Shown here: positions 9,308-19,487 of the stretch, one piece after another
Position numbering within the stretch: the stretch's first letter is position 1
How the letters are laid out: each line of letters opens with the position of its first letter
From: Clostridia bacterium
GTDB taxonomy: Bacteria > Bacillota > Clostridia > Oscillospirales > Acutalibacteraceae
Direction: 5' to 3'
Length of the DNA stretch: 64,000 bases
Assembly: GCA_024404025.1 (NCBI GenBank)
Contig: JAKSQP010000014.1
Span: forward strand, 1-64,000
Notes under the pieces: model-generated
Told to the model about the DNA's origin: nothing
Database searches by the model: none
What the model saw: only the letters and a program-made list of their open reading frames with translations
Position numbers and translations under genes: made by a program

Positions 9308-11080
9308 ATGAGCAAAGGTGTTATAACTAAAATCTCCGGTCCGCTCGTTGTTGCATCCGGAATGCGTGATGCCAATATGTTTGACGTTGTGCGTGTCAGC
9401 AACAGCAGGCTTATAGGAGAAATCATAGAAATGCACGGTGACAGAGCCTCTGTTCAGGTTTATGAAGAAACCTCGGGCATCCGCACCGGCGAACCTGTTG
9501 AATCAACAAACGAGCCGTTGAGCGTTGAACTCGGCCCCGGCCTTATCAAGGGCATATTCGACGGCATTCAGCGCCCGCTTAATGTTATCAGAGAAATCGC
9601 AGGCAACAACCTCACAAGAGGAATTGAAGTTCCCTCCCTCAGCCGTGAAGCCGTGTGGCATTTTGAAGCTGCCGCAAAGGTCGGCGACAAAGTTACAGCC
9701 GGTGATATTCTCGGCATCGTCAACGAAACAGATATTGTTGTTCACAAAATCATGGTGCCTCCGCAGATAAGCGGCGTTATCAGGGAAATCGCAGACGGCG
9801 ACTACACGATCACCGACAAGGTCGGAATAATCGAGAAGGATAACGGCGAAGAATTTGAAATCAGGCTTATGCAGAAATGGCCCGTCAGAAAAGGCAGACC
9901 ATACGCCAAAAAGCTTTCTCCCGATGTGCCTCTTGTTACCGGTCAGAGAGTTGTTGATGCTCTCTTCCCGATCGCAAAGGGCGGCGTTGCAGCTATCCCC
10001 GGTCCTTTCGGAAGCGGCAAAACCGTTACCCAGCATCAGCTCGCAAAATGGGCTGAAGCAGATATAGTTGTTTATATCGGATGCGGCGAACGAGGCAACG
10101 AAATGACGGATGTTCTCAACGAATTCCCCGAGCTTATTGACCCTCACACCGGAAAATCACTCATGGAGCGCACCGTGCTTATTGCCAACACTTCCGATAT
10201 GCCCGTTGCCGCCCGTGAAGCCTCAATATATACAGGCATCACTATTGCGGAATATTTCCGTGATATGGGATATTCGGTCGCTCTTATGGCAGACTCAACT
10301 TCACGCTGGGCAGAAGCTCTTCGTGAAATGTCAGGCCGCCTTGAAGAAATGCCCGGCGAAGAAGGCTACCCCGCATATCTCGGCAGCCGACTTGCACAGT
10401 TCTATGAAAGAGCGGGCCGTGTTATCTCTCTCGGCAGCGATGCAAGAGAAGGCGCTCTTTCGGTTATCGGCGCCGTGTCGCCTCCCGGCGGTGATATTTC
10501 AGAGCCCGTTTCGCAGGCAACTCTGCGAATAGTAAAGGTCTTCTGGGGGCTTGATTCCTCTCTTGCATATAAACGCCATTTCCCCGCCATCAACTGGCTC
10601 ACAAGCTATTCACTCTATGCCGATTCACTCGGCGAATGGTTCAACAGAAATGTCAGCGATGAATGGACAACGCTGCGTGGAAATCTTATGGCTCTTCTTT
10701 CGGATGAAGCCGCTCTCGACGAGATAGTCAAGCTCGTCGGTATGGATGCACTTTCCGCTCCCGACAGACTTAAGATGGAGGCCGCACGCTCGATCCGTGA
10801 AGATTTCCTTCATCAGCTCGCATTCCACGATGTTGACACATATTCATCGCTCAAAAAACAATATTGCATGATGAAGCTTGTTAACGAATATTATGACGAA
10901 TCTCTTGAAGCTCTGAAAGAGGGGGCATCAATTGAAGACATAGTCAAGCTTGCAGTCAGAGAATCGATCGGCAGATTCAAATATATCCTTGAAGAAAATG
11001 TTGATGCCGAATATGAAAAGATTTCAATGCAGCTCAAGAAAGAGCTTAAAGAAGCTATCGACAGGAAGGAGGATTTCTGA
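9308..11080 (+). CDS. ntpA: V-type ATPase catalytic subunit A
   Basis: The 590-residue catalytic subunit hydrolyses or makes ATP in the A3B3 head. The P-loop GPFGSGKT is at residues 232-239. The family-specific non-homologous insertion lies between the N-terminal barrel and the nucleotide domain (about 115-200). [19 protein letters not shown] and the [20 protein letters not shown] region are diagnostic of V/A-type A subunits. The ATG follows a rather distant AAAGGT site, the weakest in the operon. Its stop and the ntpB start share one base (TGATG), which should keep A and B synthesis balanced. Confidence 0.97.
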   Translation: MSKGVITKISGPLVVASGMRDANMFDVVRVSNSRLIGEIIEMHGDRASVQVYEETSGIRTGEPVESTNEPLSVELGPGLIKGIFDGIQRPLNVIREIAGNNLTRGIEVPSLSREAVWHFEAAAKVGDKVTAGDILGIVNETDIVVHKIMVPPQISGVIREIADGDYTITDKVGIIEKDNGEEFEIRLMQKWPVRKGRPYAKKLSPDVPLVTGQRVVDALFPIAKGGVAAIPGPFGSGKTVTQHQLAKWAEADIVVYIGCGERGNEMTDVLNEFPELIDPHTGKSLMERTVLIANTSDMPVAAREASIYTGITIAEYFRDMGYSVALMADSTSRWAEALREMSGRLEEMPGEEGYPAYLGSRLAQFYERAGRVISLGSDAREGALSVIGAVSPPGGDISEPVSQATLRIVKVFWGLDSSLAYKRHFPAINWLTSYSLYADSLGEWFNRNVSDEWTTLRGNLMALLSDEAALDEIVKLVGMDALSAPDRLKMEAARSIREDFLHQLAFHDVDTYSSLKKQYCMMKLVNEYYDESLEALKEGASIEDIVKLAVRESIGRFKYILEENVDAEYEKISMQLKKELKEAIDRKEDF

Positions 11081-12453
11081 TGCCTAAGGAATACAGAACC
11101 ATACAAGAGGTAGCAGGCCCTCTTATGCTTGTTCGAGAGGTTGAAGGCGTTGCATATAACGAGCTGGGCGAAATCGAACTCGCAAACGGAGAAAAACGCC
11201 GCTGCAGAGTGCTTGAAGTCAACGGCTCTGACGCTCTCGTTCAGCTTTTTGAAAACTCAACCGGAATCAATCTTTCGGACAGCAAGGTAAGGTTCCTCGG
11301 CAGGCAGATGGAGCTCGGCCTTTCGCTCGATATGCTCGGCAGAGTTTTTGACGGCCTCGGCAGACCGATTGACGGCGGCCCTGAAATCATCCCCGAAAAG
11401 AAAGCCGATGTCAACGGCGTTCCGATGAATCCCGCCGCAAGAAGCTATCCGCAGGAGTTCATTCAGACCGGTGTTTCCGCCATTGACGGACTTAACACTC
11501 TCGTCAGAGGTCAGAAGCTTCCCATTTTCTCAATGTCAGGTCTTCCCCACGCAAGCCTTGCCGCCCAAATCGCAAAGCAGGCAAAGGTAAGAGGCACCGA
11601 CGAGCAGTTCGCCGTTGTTTTTGCCGCTATGGGTATCACCTTTGAAGAATCGGATTATTTCGTTCAGAGCTTCCGCAGCACCGGCGCTCTTGACAGAACG
11701 GTTATGTTTTCAAACCTTGCCAATGATCCGGCAATCGAAAGAATCGCAACCCCGAAAATGGCGCTCACCGCTGCCGAATATCTTGCATTTGACAAAGGTA
11801 TGCACGTTCTTGTTATTCTCACCGATATAACAAACTATGCTGACGCTCTGCGTGAAGTTTCCGCCGCAAGAAAAGAAGTTCCCGGCAGAAGAGGCTACCC
11901 CGGATATATGTATACCGACCTTGCAGGCATCTATGAAAGAGCCGGCAGGCAGAGAGGCAAGGAAGGCAGTATCACAATGATACCCATTCTCACTATGCCC
12001 GAAGATGACAAAACTCATCCCATCCCCGACCTTACGGGTTACATCACGGAGGGTCAGATAATCCTCAGCCGTGAGCTTTACAGAAAAGGCGTCAATCCCC
12101 CGATTGATGTTCTCCCCTCTCTTTCACGACTCAAAGATAAGGGAATCGGCGAAGGCAAAACAAGAAAAGACCATTCCAACACAATGAATCAGCTTTTCTC
12201 CGCTTACGCAAGAGGCAAGGATGCCAAAGAGCTTATGGTTATCCTCGGCGAAGCAGCTTTGACCGATATTGACAAGCTCTATGCAAAATTTGCAGACGAA
12301 TTTGAAAAGGTTTATGTTTCGCAGGGCTTCAATGCCAACAGAAGCATCGAAGAAACTCTTGACATCGGCTGGAAGCTTCTCACGATTCTTCCCCGAAGCG
12401 AGCTCAAGAGAATCAGCGAAGAGCTTCTTGACAAGTATTACGGAAAGGTTTAA
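11080..12453 (+). CDS. ntpB: V-type ATPase subunit B (non-catalytic)
   Basis: Subunit B (457 residues) alternates with A in the head and contributes to nucleotide sites at the interface. As expected it lacks the GxxGxGKT P-loop; the corresponding place reads [38 protein letters not shown] and the [15 protein letters not shown] segment are strongly conserved in V/A-type B subunits. A GGAAGGAGG site lies at the end of ntpA, and the start codon overlaps the ntpA stop. Confidence 0.97.
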   Translation: MPKEYRTIQEVAGPLMLVREVEGVAYNELGEIELANGEKRRCRVLEVNGSDALVQLFENSTGINLSDSKVRFLGRQMELGLSLDMLGRVFDGLGRPIDGGPEIIPEKKADVNGVPMNPAARSYPQEFIQTGVSAIDGLNTLVRGQKLPIFSMSGLPHASLAAQIAKQAKVRGTDEQFAVVFAAMGITFEESDYFVQSFRSTGALDRTVMFSNLANDPAIERIATPKMALTAAEYLAFDKGMHVLVILTDITNYADALREVSAARKEVPGRRGYPGYMYTDLAGIYERAGRQRGKEGSITMIPILTMPEDDKTHPIPDLTGYITEGQIILSRELYRKGVNPPIDVLPSLSRLKDKGIGEGKTRKDHSNTMNQLFSAYARGKDAKELMVILGEAALTDIDKLYAKFADEFEKVYVSQGFNANRSIEETLDIGWKLLTILPRSELKRISEELLDKYYGKV

Positions 12454-12458
12454 GAATT

Positions 12459-13106
12459 ATGGCTGTTCTTAATGTTAACCCAACCCGTATGGAGCTGACG
12501 AACCTCAAGCGCAAGCTCGTTACCGCCCGCAGAGGTCATAAGCTCCTTAAGGATAAGCGTGATGAGCTTATGCGACGTTTTCTTGACCTTGTGCGTGAAA
12601 ACAAAGCGCTCCGAATTGAGGTTGAAGAAGGCATAAAGCAGGCAAATGTTGCAATGAGCGTTGCAAGATGCGTTATGAGCGACAAGGCGCTTGATGTTGC
12701 CCTTATGCTTCCCACCCAGGAAATGAGCCTTGATGTGAGCGAAAAGAATGTTATGAGCGTTATGATTCCCGTTTTTGATGTTAAATTCAAAACGGCAAAC
12801 GAAAATGACATTTATTCTTACGGCTTTGCGGAAACCTCCGGCGACCTTGACACGGCAGTCAAAGCCCTTTCCGACATTATGCCGAAAATGATAAAGCTTG
12901 CGGAAATCGAAAAATCCTGCCGCCTTATGGCAGACGAAATCGAAAAAACACGCCGCAGAGTAAACGCTCTCGAACATGTTATGATTCCGCAGTATGAGGA
13001 CACGATCAAATATATCACAATGAAGCTTGACGAAAACGAAAGAAGCACCACAACCCGACTGATGAAGGTCAAGGATATGATGCTTGCGCAGGCTCATAAT
13101 TATTAA
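12459..13106 (+). CDS. ntpD: V-type ATPase subunit D (rotor shaft)
   Basis: Subunit D (215 residues) forms the long antiparallel coiled coil inside the A3B3 head that turns with the K ring. The sequence begins NVNPTRMELTNLKRKLVTAR, the family's typical opening, and is helical at both ends. It is the last gene of the operon, 5 bases after ntpB and followed within 20 bases by a strong hairpin terminator. Confidence 0.95.
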   Translation: MAVLNVNPTRMELTNLKRKLVTARRGHKLLKDKRDELMRRFLDLVRENKALRIEVEEGIKQANVAMSVARCVMSDKALDVALMLPTQEMSLDVSEKNVMSVMIPVFDVKFKTANENDIYSYGFAETSGDLDTAVKALSDIMPKMIKLAEIEKSCRLMADEIEKTRRRVNALEHVMIPQYEDTIKYITMKLDENERSTTTRLMKVKDMMLAQAHNY

Positions 13107-13121
13107 TTGAAATTCTCATAA

Positions 13122-13164
13122 AAAATCCTCCGGATTCTGCCTCAAACAGCATCCGGAGGATTTT
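13122..13164. terminator. Bidirectional terminator between ntpD and potD
   Basis: A perfect 14-bp stem (13122-13135 with 13151-13164), AAAATCCTCCGGAT with ATCCGGAGGATTTT, encloses a 15-base loop. Flanking A and T runs let it end both the V-ATPase transcript (plus) and the pot transcript (minus). Confidence 0.93.
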
Positions 13165-13175
13165 GATTTCAGTTG

Positions 13176-14444
13176 TTAAACGCTTTCTCTGTATTTCTTT
13201 CTTGCATATCTGAAAACGACATAGGCAAGGCAGATGAAAACGAATATTCCTATATAAATCGCATATTTCTTTGCTTCGGGAGTCATCTTTTCTCCGTCAT
13301 CCGTTACGGTTGATGAATCGGAATCAGAGCCGAAGAAGAAGTTATGATTGTTAGTTGCCGATGAAGGAATATAGTTTTTAACATCATCCCAGAGTGTACT
13401 CATAAGGGCGAGCGTTTCGGGCGAGGGATTGCAGAAAAGCTGCGTTAAAAACGATCCCTCTTCGGGATAAAGATATTCATCCTGATAATATTCATATTCC
13501 GGGTTTTCATAAACAGCGGTGTTGGGGCTGCCGTAGCATATATATTCCGCATTCGCCTTTGCGACCTCCGGATCAAGAAGAAAATCAATATAAAGCTCTG
13601 CGGCTCTCTTGTTCTTTGAACCCTTAAGAATGCAGCATCCGTCAACGAAATAGTTGACGCCCTCTTTCGGATAAACGAATTCAAGATCATCGTTATTCTC
13701 TTTCATTGAAAGGAAATCGCCGACATAATAGGGAGCAAGAGCAGCTTCGCCCGATTCCATCTTAAGAAAAACCTCATCGTTGACATAGTTGGGAGCAACA
13801 TTCTTCTGATCTTTAAGAAGCTCTGCCGCAACCTTCCAGGCGATCGGTGATTCGGTATTATAATCCATTCCGAGAATACTCTGCGCAATTGCAAAAGCAT
13901 CACGGGGATTACCGAACATCAGAATATTATTTGTATATCTCTCATCCCAGAGAACGGTCCAGCTTGTGGGAGCTTCTTCAACAAGAGTTTTATTATAAAT
14001 AAGTCCGACATAGCTGACGGTATAAGGAACGGAATATTCATTGGTCGGGTCAAAACGAAGATTTCTGTATTTTTCGGGGATATATTTATAATTTTCAAGA
14101 TTTGAATAATCAATCTTTTCAAGCATATCCTCTTTTATCATTCGCTCGATCATATAGTCTGACGGAATAACAATATCATACGAAACTCCGCCGCCCTTGA
14201 GCTTTGAATACATAACTTCGTTATTATCATAGGTATCATAGATAACTTCTATGCCGTATTTCTTTTCAAACTCGGCGTTGACATCCATAGTGTCATCCTC
14301 GCCGTCCGAGATATATTCGCCCCAGTTATAAACATAGAGCTTCGTTCCTCTGAGCGATTCGATATCCGACGGTGCGGCAAACGCCGTAATTCCCGGAAGC
14401 GCCGCAATGATAACGGCAAAAATTACCGAAAAAATCTTTTTCAA
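13176..14444 (-). CDS. potD: spermidine/putrescine ABC transporter substrate-binding protein with C-terminal membrane anchor
   Basis: This 422-residue protein captures polyamines outside the cell for PotABC. An N-terminal signal peptide (KKIFSVIFAVIIAALP, cleavage likely after TAFA) precedes the PotD-type binding domain with LYVYNWGEYIS near its start. There is no lipobox cysteine. Instead, after a Ser/Asp-rich linker, the C terminus has a hydrophobic helix (YAIYIGIFVFICLAYVVF) followed by a basic tail, so it appears tethered as a type I membrane protein. I prefer the TTG at 14444: AAGGGG lies 7 bases upstream and this gives the classic MKK opening. The GTG at 14453 touches the ribosome site. 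It is last in potABCD. Confidence 0.9.
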   Translation of the reverse strand: MKKIFSVIFAVIIAALPGITAFAAPSDIESLRGTKLYVYNWGEYISDGEDDTMDVNAEFEKKYGIEVIYDTYDNNEVMYSKLKGGGVSYDIVIPSDYMIERMIKEDMLEKIDYSNLENYKYIPEKYRNLRFDPTNEYSVPYTVSYVGLIYNKTLVEEAPTSWTVLWDERYTNNILMFGNPRDAFAIAQSILGMDYNTESPIAWKVAAELLKDQKNVAPNYVNDEVFLKMESGEAALAPYYVGDFLSMKENNDDLEFVYPKEGVNYFVDGCCILKGSKNKRAAELYIDFLLDPEVAKANAEYICYGSPNTAVYENPEYEYYQDEYLYPEEGSFLTQLFCNPSPETLALMSTLWDDVKNYIPSSATNNHNFFFGSDSDSSTVTDDGEKMTPEAKKYAIYIGIFVFICLAYVVFRYARKKYRESV

Positions 14445-14458
14445 ATCAGTCACCCCTT

Positions 14459-15271
14459 TTATCTGTCTCTGTGCCTTACGGGCTTATTTTCGCTCTTCTG
14501 CTGAGCAAAATTATAAAGAATCAGCAGAATAAGAATCGAAACGAAAATAATTGCCGAAAGGGCATACATATCGGGCTTGACTCTCTTCTTTGTCATTGAG
14601 AATATCGCAATCGGAAGAGTCTGGAATCCCGGTCCGCTTGAAAAATAACTGATTATAAAATCATCAAGCGAAAGAGTAAACGCCATAATCATTCCGGTTA
14701 TAATTCCGGGCATAATTGACGGCAGAACAACCTTGAAAAATGCCGAAGCAGGTCTGCATCCGAGATCCTGCGCCGCCTCTGCGAGATTGGCATCGGTCTG
14801 GCGAAGCTTCGGAAGAACCGAAAGAATAACATAAGGCAGGTTGAATGTTACATGAGCAATAAGCAGAGTGCCGAAGCCTAAAACGGACTCCGCATTCACA
14901 AGTCTGCCGATGAAAACGAAAAGAAGCATCATCGAAACGCCCGTAACGATTTCGGGATTCATCATCGGAATATTCGTAACTGCCATAACCGATGACCTTG
15001 CAATGCCTTTTTTATACTTATCGATTCCTACTGCCGCCGCAGTCCCGAGAACGGTTGAAACCGCAGAAGACGAAACGGCAAGAATAAGCGTATTATAGAG
15101 CGCTCTCAATGTTGCTTTATCTTCAAGAATGTTCTTATACCACTGAAGCGAGAAGCCGGTAAAAACGCTCGTGCTGCTCGATGTATTGAATGAAAAAAGC
15201 AGAAGAACGAATATCGGCGCATAGAGAAAAAGGAAAACAAGAAAAGTATAAACCTTTGATAAGCTTTTCAT
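14459..15271 (-). CDS. potC: spermidine/putrescine ABC transporter permease
   Basis: PotC (270 residues) is one of the two membrane permeases of the polyamine importer. It has six predicted membrane helices. The EAA loop reads EAAQDLGCRPASAFFKVVLP and contacts the ATPase PotA. The family's LSLDDFIISYF segment follows. The ATG overlaps the potB stop by 4 bases (ATGA). Confidence 0.93.
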   Translation of the reverse strand: MKSLSKVYTFLVFLFLYAPIFVLLLFSFNTSSSTSVFTGFSLQWYKNILEDKATLRALYNTLILAVSSSAVSTVLGTAAAVGIDKYKKGIARSSVMAVTNIPMMNPEIVTGVSMMLLFVFIGRLVNAESVLGFGTLLIAHVTFNLPYVILSVLPKLRQTDANLAEAAQDLGCRPASAFFKVVLPSIMPGIITGMIMAFTLSLDDFIISYFSSGPGFQTLPIAIFSMTKKRVKPDMYALSAIIFVSILILLILYNFAQQKSENKPVRHRDR

Positions 15272-16092
15272 ATAACCATTCCCTCCTCATCGCCCGTGAA
15301 GCGGTTCATAACCGCCATGCACACAAGAATAAGCACCATCAGCACAAGCGAAAGCGATGCGCCGAGGTTATAGTTATAAGACTGCTGGAACTGCCTTTCG
15401 ATAACATCACCGATAAGGTCAAATGAGCCGCCGCCGAGCTTTTGAGAAATATAGAAGGTACTGACGGACGGAACAAAAACCATTGTGATTCCCGAAACAA
15501 CGCCGGGCATACTCATCGGGATTATACATCTGCGGATAACGGCAACTCTGTTTCCGCCGAGATCCTGCGCCGCTTCGACCATGCTGCGGTCAAGCTTCGC
15601 CATAACGGAATAAATCGGCATTATCATATACGGAAGAAAATTATAAACCATGCCGAGAATAACCGAACCGGAGGTGTTTATCATGTGGATCGGACCGATC
15701 CCGATTTTCGCAAGAAGCGAATTGATGATTCCGGTGTCCTGAAGAAGAGCCATCCATGAATATGTTCTGATAAGGAAGCTCATCCACATCGGGAGCATAA
15801 CGAGCATAACCATTGTACGCTGAATTTTATCGGTCTTCTGCGAAATGATATATGCAAGCGGGAATGCGATAACAAGGCAGATTATCGTTGCAACGATTCC
15901 GAACCATATCGAACGGAGAAATGTCGGAATATACTTGCTCAACGCTTCGATATTTTCAAGCGTGAAACTGCCCGAAGAATTTGTGAATGAATAATATACA
16001 ACGAAAATAAGCGGAGCAATGATGAAAAGCACCGACCATACTATATACGGCGATGAAACGAGCTTTGTTCTGAAAGAGGAGCGGTTATTCAT
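15268..16092 (-). CDS. potB: spermidine/putrescine ABC transporter permease
   Basis: PotB (274 residues) is the partner permease of PotC, also with six membrane helices. Its EAA loop reads [20 protein letters not shown]. The segment [20 protein letters not shown] is typical of PotB. Its start overlaps the potA stop by 4 bases and its stop overlaps the potC start by 4 bases, so potA, potB and potC should be translated together. Confidence 0.93.
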   Translation of the reverse strand: MNNRSSFRTKLVSSPYIVWSVLFIIAPLIFVVYYSFTNSSGSFTLENIEALSKYIPTFLRSIWFGIVATIICLVIAFPLAYIISQKTDKIQRTMVMLVMLPMWMSFLIRTYSWMALLQDTGIINSLLAKIGIGPIHMINTSGSVILGMVYNFLPYMIMPIYSVMAKLDRSMVEAAQDLGGNRVAVIRRCIIPMSMPGVVSGITMVFVPSVSTFYISQKLGGGSFDLIGDVIERQFQQSYNYNLGASLSLVLMVLILVCMAVMNRFTGDEEGMVI

Positions 16093-17213
16093 TCCTCCAC
16101 CTCCTCTTCAGCATTGGAAAGCTCATCAAATTCCTCGCTGAAGGAGCTGTAATCTCCGTAAATACCCGAATATTCGGATTTCTTCATTATGTGAATTGCA
16201 TCAGGCTCAATGAAAAGGCCGATTTTTGCGCCCTCCGGCTCATAATCGGTTGTCTGAATCATCCACTTGAAGCCGCCGATATCAACAATGATCTCAAAGT
16301 GGACGCCCTTGAATGTGACTGATGTAACAACGCCGCAGAGCATACCCTTTTCAGGAGCAACAACATCAACATCCTCGGGTCTGACAACAACATCGACCGC
16401 TTCTCTCTTTGCAAAGCCTTTATCAAGACATTCAAACTTATGTCCCGAAAATTCAACAAGGCAGTCATCGAGCATAACGCCGTCAAGAATATTGCTTTCG
16501 CCAATGAAATCGGCAACAAAAGCATTCTTCGGCTCATTATAAACATCAATGGGTGTGCCGATTTGCTGAATAACACCGCCGTCCATAACAACAACGGTAT
16601 CGGACATCGAAAGAGCTTCTTCCTGATCGTGAGTAACATATATAAAGGTTATGCCGAGCCTCTGCTGAATGTTCTTCAGCTCAACCTGCATATCCTTGCG
16701 CAGCTTAAGATCAAGCGCTCCGAGAGGCTCATCGAGAAGAAGGACTCTGGGTCTGACCGCCAGCGCTCTCGCAATTGCAACTCTCTGCTGCTGACCGCCG
16801 GAAAGAGAATCAATGTTTCTCTTATTGAAGCCTTTAAGGTTAACAAGTTCAAGCATTTCTTCAACTGTTTTCTTGATTTCTTTCTCGGGCGTTTTCTTTA
16901 TTCTCAATCCGAACGCAACGTTTTCATAAACGTTGAGATGCGGGAAGAGAGCATAACGCTGAAAAATCGTGTTGACCTGCCTCTTATGAGGCGGAACATT
17001 ATTTATCTTTTTGCCATCAAAAATGACCTCACCCTCATCCGGCTCAATAAAGCCCGCAATGATACGGAGAGTTGTTGTTTTTCCGCAGCCCGAAGGACCG
17101 AGAAAAGTAATAAACTCCTTATCACGGATATAAAGGTTAAGGTCTTTCAACACCTGATTATCCCCGAATGCAACGGAGATGTTTTTCAAATCAATAATAA
17201 CATTATCTTTCAA
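16089..17213 (-). CDS. potA: spermidine/putrescine ABC transporter ATP-binding protein
   Basis: PotA (374 residues) drives polyamine import by ATP hydrolysis at the inner face of the membrane. Walker A is GPSGCGKTT, the Q-loop is FQRYALFPH, the signature is [15 protein letters not shown] and Walker B is [14 protein letters not shown]-terminal TOBE-type domain follows ([10 protein letters not shown]). The tail ends in an acidic run ([12 protein letters not shown]). The start is TTG at 17213, with AGAGGGG 8 bases upstream; no in-frame ATG lies before the conserved domain. It is the first gene of potABCD. The XRE-type regulator often found before potA in Clostridia is absent here. Confidence 0.95.
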   Translation of the reverse strand: MKDNVIIDLKNISVAFGDNQVLKDLNLYIRDKEFITFLGPSGCGKTTTLRIIAGFIEPDEGEVIFDGKKINNVPPHKRQVNTIFQRYALFPHLNVYENVAFGLRIKKTPEKEIKKTVEEMLELVNLKGFNKRNIDSLSGGQQQRVAIARALAVRPRVLLLDEPLGALDLKLRKDMQVELKNIQQRLGITFIYVTHDQEEALSMSDTVVVMDGGVIQQIGTPIDVYNEPKNAFVADFIGESNILDGVMLDDCLVEFSGHKFECLDKGFAKREAVDVVVRPEDVDVVAPEKGMLCGVVTSVTFKGVHFEIIVDIGGFKWMIQTTDYEPEGAKIGLFIEPDAIHIMKKSEYSGIYGDYSSFSEEFDELSNAEEEVEE

Positions 17214-17296
17214 TTATGCAACCCCTCTCTGCCTCTGCCGAAAAATATCGGTCACACGGCTGAAATTTATGACCCATATAAATATGTGCAAGTTAA

Positions 17297-17325
17297 AATA
17301 TAGAGCAAATTTCTTTAAATGTCAA
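17297..17325 (-). promoter_or_regulatory. Strong sigma-A promoter of potABCD
   Basis: On the minus strand an exact TTGACA (17320-17325) and TATATT (17297-17302) are 17 bases apart, giving a leader of about 77 bases. The leader contains GGTCA (17250-17254) and TGACC (17270-17274), a 5-bp inverted repeat that could be a hairpin or operator, but this is weak. The rest of the 304-base gene-free stretch 17214-17517 is very AT-rich and holds only the clpX terminator. Confidence 0.87.
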
Positions 17326-17483
17326 CATTTTTTTGCAAAAAATCGTGAGAAATCCGAATCAATTCAGACCGGCACATTATATTGCTCCGATTTTCTCTGT
17401 TTTCCTTGCTTTTTCTCTTGTTTTCTCATTTTTTATTGTGAAAGAAATTTTTGAGAATTTTGAAAAATTTTTACTAAAAGAAG

Positions 17484-17512
17484 AAAAAAGCCGTTCTTTT
17501 TTCAGAACGGCT
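17484..17512 (-). terminator. Terminator of tig-clpP-clpX
   Basis: A 9-bp stem, AGCCGTTCT (17489-17497) with AGAACGGCT (17504-17512), has a 6-base loop and a T-run on the minus strand. It lies 5 bases past the clpX stop. Confidence 0.92.
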
Positions 17513-17517
17513 TAAAA

Positions 17518-18798
17518 TCATACTACATTTTTCGGCTTTATTTTCGGCGAAACCGAAGCTTTTTTCTTTTCGGGGTCTCTTTCGATTATCGGCTCTTCGC
17601 CGTTTGAAACCGTGCTGCCCGTGACGGTTATTCTTTCAACATCCGTTTCGGAAGGAATATCATACATATAAGGCAAAAGCACATTTTCCATAATCGTGCG
17701 CAGACCTCTTGCGCCGGTTTTCTTTTCGAGAGTTTTTTCGGCAACGGCTTCAAGCGCCGAAGTGTCAAAATCAAGCTCAACATCATCGAATTTGAAAAGC
17801 TCCTTATACTGCTTAAGAAGCGAATTCTTCGGCTCTGTGAGAATTCTGACAAGCGCATCCTTATCAAGCTCTTCAAGAGTTGTTATAACGGGAAGTCTGC
17901 CGACAAGTTCGGGGATGATTCCGAATCTGACCAGATCCTGATGGATCGCCTTTGAGAGCAGATTTTCTCTCGAAAGCTCTGATTTGCTCTTGATTTCCGC
18001 ACCGAAACCGAGAGCGGAGCCGGACATACGCTTTTCGATGATCTTTTCGATTCCATCAAATGCACCGCCGCAGATGAAAAGAATATTGGATGTGTCGATC
18101 TGAATGAATTCCTGCTGCGGATGCTTTCTTCCTCCCTGCGGAGGAACATTGGCAACAGTTCCCTCAATGATTTTGAGCAAAGCCTGCTGAACGCCCTCGC
18201 CGCTTACATCCCTTGTGATCGAAGGGTTTTCACTCTTGCGGGCAATTTTATCGATTTCATCAACATAGATGATACCTCTCTCGGCTCTCTCTATATCGAA
18301 ATCAGCCGCCTGGATGATACGCAGAAGAATATTTTCAACATCCTCGCCGACATAACCGGCTTCGGTCAGAGTTGTTGCATCGGCAATCGCAAAAGGAACA
18401 TCAAGAATTTTTGCAAGAGTCTGAGCAAGCATCGTTTTGCCGACACCCGTCGGACCAAGCATCAGAATGTTGCTCTTCTGAATCTCAATATCCGCCCTGC
18501 CCTTGCTGTCTATCCTTTTATAATGGTTATAAACCGCAACGCTCAAAGCGATTTTTGCGCTTTCCTGGCCGATAACATATTCATCAAGCTTTTCCTTGAT
18601 TTCGTGCGGCTTCGGAAGAGAAGTTCTCTCGTGCCTGCCCGGATGATTATATTTCGGCTCATCATCCATAATTGACTGGCAAAGATCAATGCACTCGTTG
18701 CAGATATAAACTCCGTCACCCGCTATCATTCTGCTGACCTGATCCTGCGTTTTATGGCAGAAGGAGCAGGAAACTTTTCTTTCATCGTCTTTCGGCAT
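17518..18798 (-). CDS. clpX: ATP-dependent Clp protease ATP-binding subunit ClpX
   Basis: ClpX (426 residues) is a hexameric AAA+ unfoldase that feeds tagged proteins into ClpP. The N-terminal zinc-binding domain has Cys11, Cys14, Cys33 and Cys36. Walker A is GPTGVGKT and Walker B is [11 protein letters not shown]. The ClpP-contacting IGF-type loop appears as [10 protein letters not shown]. The C-terminal tail after the AAA+ module is short and basic. AGGAGG is placed correctly before the ATG. It follows clpP by 15 bases in the tig-clpP-clpX unit. Confidence 0.97.
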   Translation of the reverse strand: MPKDDERKVSCSFCHKTQDQVSRMIAGDGVYICNECIDLCQSIMDDEPKYNHPGRHERTSLPKPHEIKEKLDEYVIGQESAKIALSVAVYNHYKRIDSKGRADIEIQKSNILMLGPTGVGKTMLAQTLAKILDVPFAIADATTLTEAGYVGEDVENILLRIIQAADFDIERAERGIIYVDEIDKIARKSENPSITRDVSGEGVQQALLKIIEGTVANVPPQGGRKHPQQEFIQIDTSNILFICGGAFDGIEKIIEKRMSGSALGFGAEIKSKSELSRENLLSKAIHQDLVRFGIIPELVGRLPVITTLEELDKDALVRILTEPKNSLLKQYKELFKFDDVELDFDTSALEAVAEKTLEKKTGARGLRTIMENVLLPYMYDIPSETDVERITVTGSTVSNGEEPIIERDPEKKKASVSPKIKPKNVV

Positions 18799-18813
18799 TA
18801 TCGGTGCCTCCTA

Positions 18814-19395
18814 TTATCTTTTGTCGATAACCTTATCAACAAGGCCGTATTCCATAGCCTGCTGGGCTGTGAGATAATTATCTCTTTCTGTATCTCTCGC
18901 AATTTCTTCGATTGATTTGCCCGTGTTTTCGGCAAGGATTCTGTTGAGCTTTTCTCTGGTCTTTATGATGTGGTCTGCAACTATCTTGATTTCGGTTGCC
19001 TGACCCTGTGCGCCGCCGAGAGGCTGATGAATCATAATTTCGCTGTTGGGAAGAGCATATCTCTTGCCCTTTGTGCCGGACGAAAGAAGAAATGCACCCA
19101 TTGAAGCAGCCATACCCATGCAGATGGTCGAAACATCGCACTTGATATACTGAATCGTATCATAAATAGCCATTCCTGCGGTAACAGATCCGCCGGGGCT
19201 GTTGATATAAAGGCTTATATCCTTTTCGGGATCCTGGCCTTCAAGATAGAGAAGCTGAGCAACAACAAGGCTTGCGGTTGCATCGTTTACTTCGTCTGAA
19301 AGCATAATGATTCTGTCGTTGAGAAGGCGTGAAAAAATATCATACGAACGCTCTCCTCTGTTTGTCTGTTCAACAACATAAGGAACTAATGCCAT
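18814..19395 (-). CDS. clpP: ATP-dependent Clp protease proteolytic subunit ClpP
   Basis: ClpP (193 residues) forms the double-heptamer protease chamber used by ClpX and ClpC, both encoded in this window. The catalytic triad is Ser98 (GMAASMGAF), His123 (MIHQPLGG) and Asp172. Length matches the mature ClpP family with little or no propeptide. No CtsR-type heptads occur in front of it, so heat-shock control of clpP by CtsR is not evident here. Confidence 0.97.
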   Translation of the reverse strand: MALVPYVVEQTNRGERSYDIFSRLLNDRIIMLSDEVNDATASLVVAQLLYLEGQDPEKDISLYINSPGGSVTAGMAIYDTIQYIKCDVSTICMGMAASMGAFLLSSGTKGKRYALPNSEIMIHQPLGGAQGQATEIKIVADHIIKTREKLNRILAENTGKSIEEIARDTERDNYLTAQQAMEYGLVDKVIDKR

Positions 19396-19429
19396 TTTAA
19401 ATTCATCCTTTCTGTCAGATTATCGAATA

Positions 19430-19448
19430 AACCGGCGTATCGCCGGTT
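19430..19448 (-). terminator. Hairpin between tig and clpP, partial terminator or processing site
   Basis: AACCGGCG pairs with CGCCGGTT around a very short TAT loop. On the minus strand it is followed by only a broken T-run (TTTATTC). It may attenuate read-through from tig into clpP or protect an RNA end. A TATAAT-like element upstream of it (around 19463) could give clpP a promoter of its own, though I see no good -35 box. Confidence 0.5.
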
Positions 19449-19487
19449 CATTCTTTCAAATATAATTATAGTTTATTTACGGAAAAA

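Noticed and set aside
9503-10147. A 214-codon open frame on the minus strand within ntpA
   Set aside because: It lies wholly antisense to a highly conserved V-ATPase gene, has no ribosome site or promoter and its protein has no recognisable domain.
12450-13097. A 215-codon minus-strand frame covering almost exactly ntpD
   Set aside because: It mirrors ntpD, which is well supported; the product is low-complexity Phe/His-rich and typical of an antisense shadow.
16440-17303. A 287-codon plus-strand frame across potA and its promoter
   Set aside because: It is antisense to potA and crosses a strong opposite-strand promoter, with no ribosome site.
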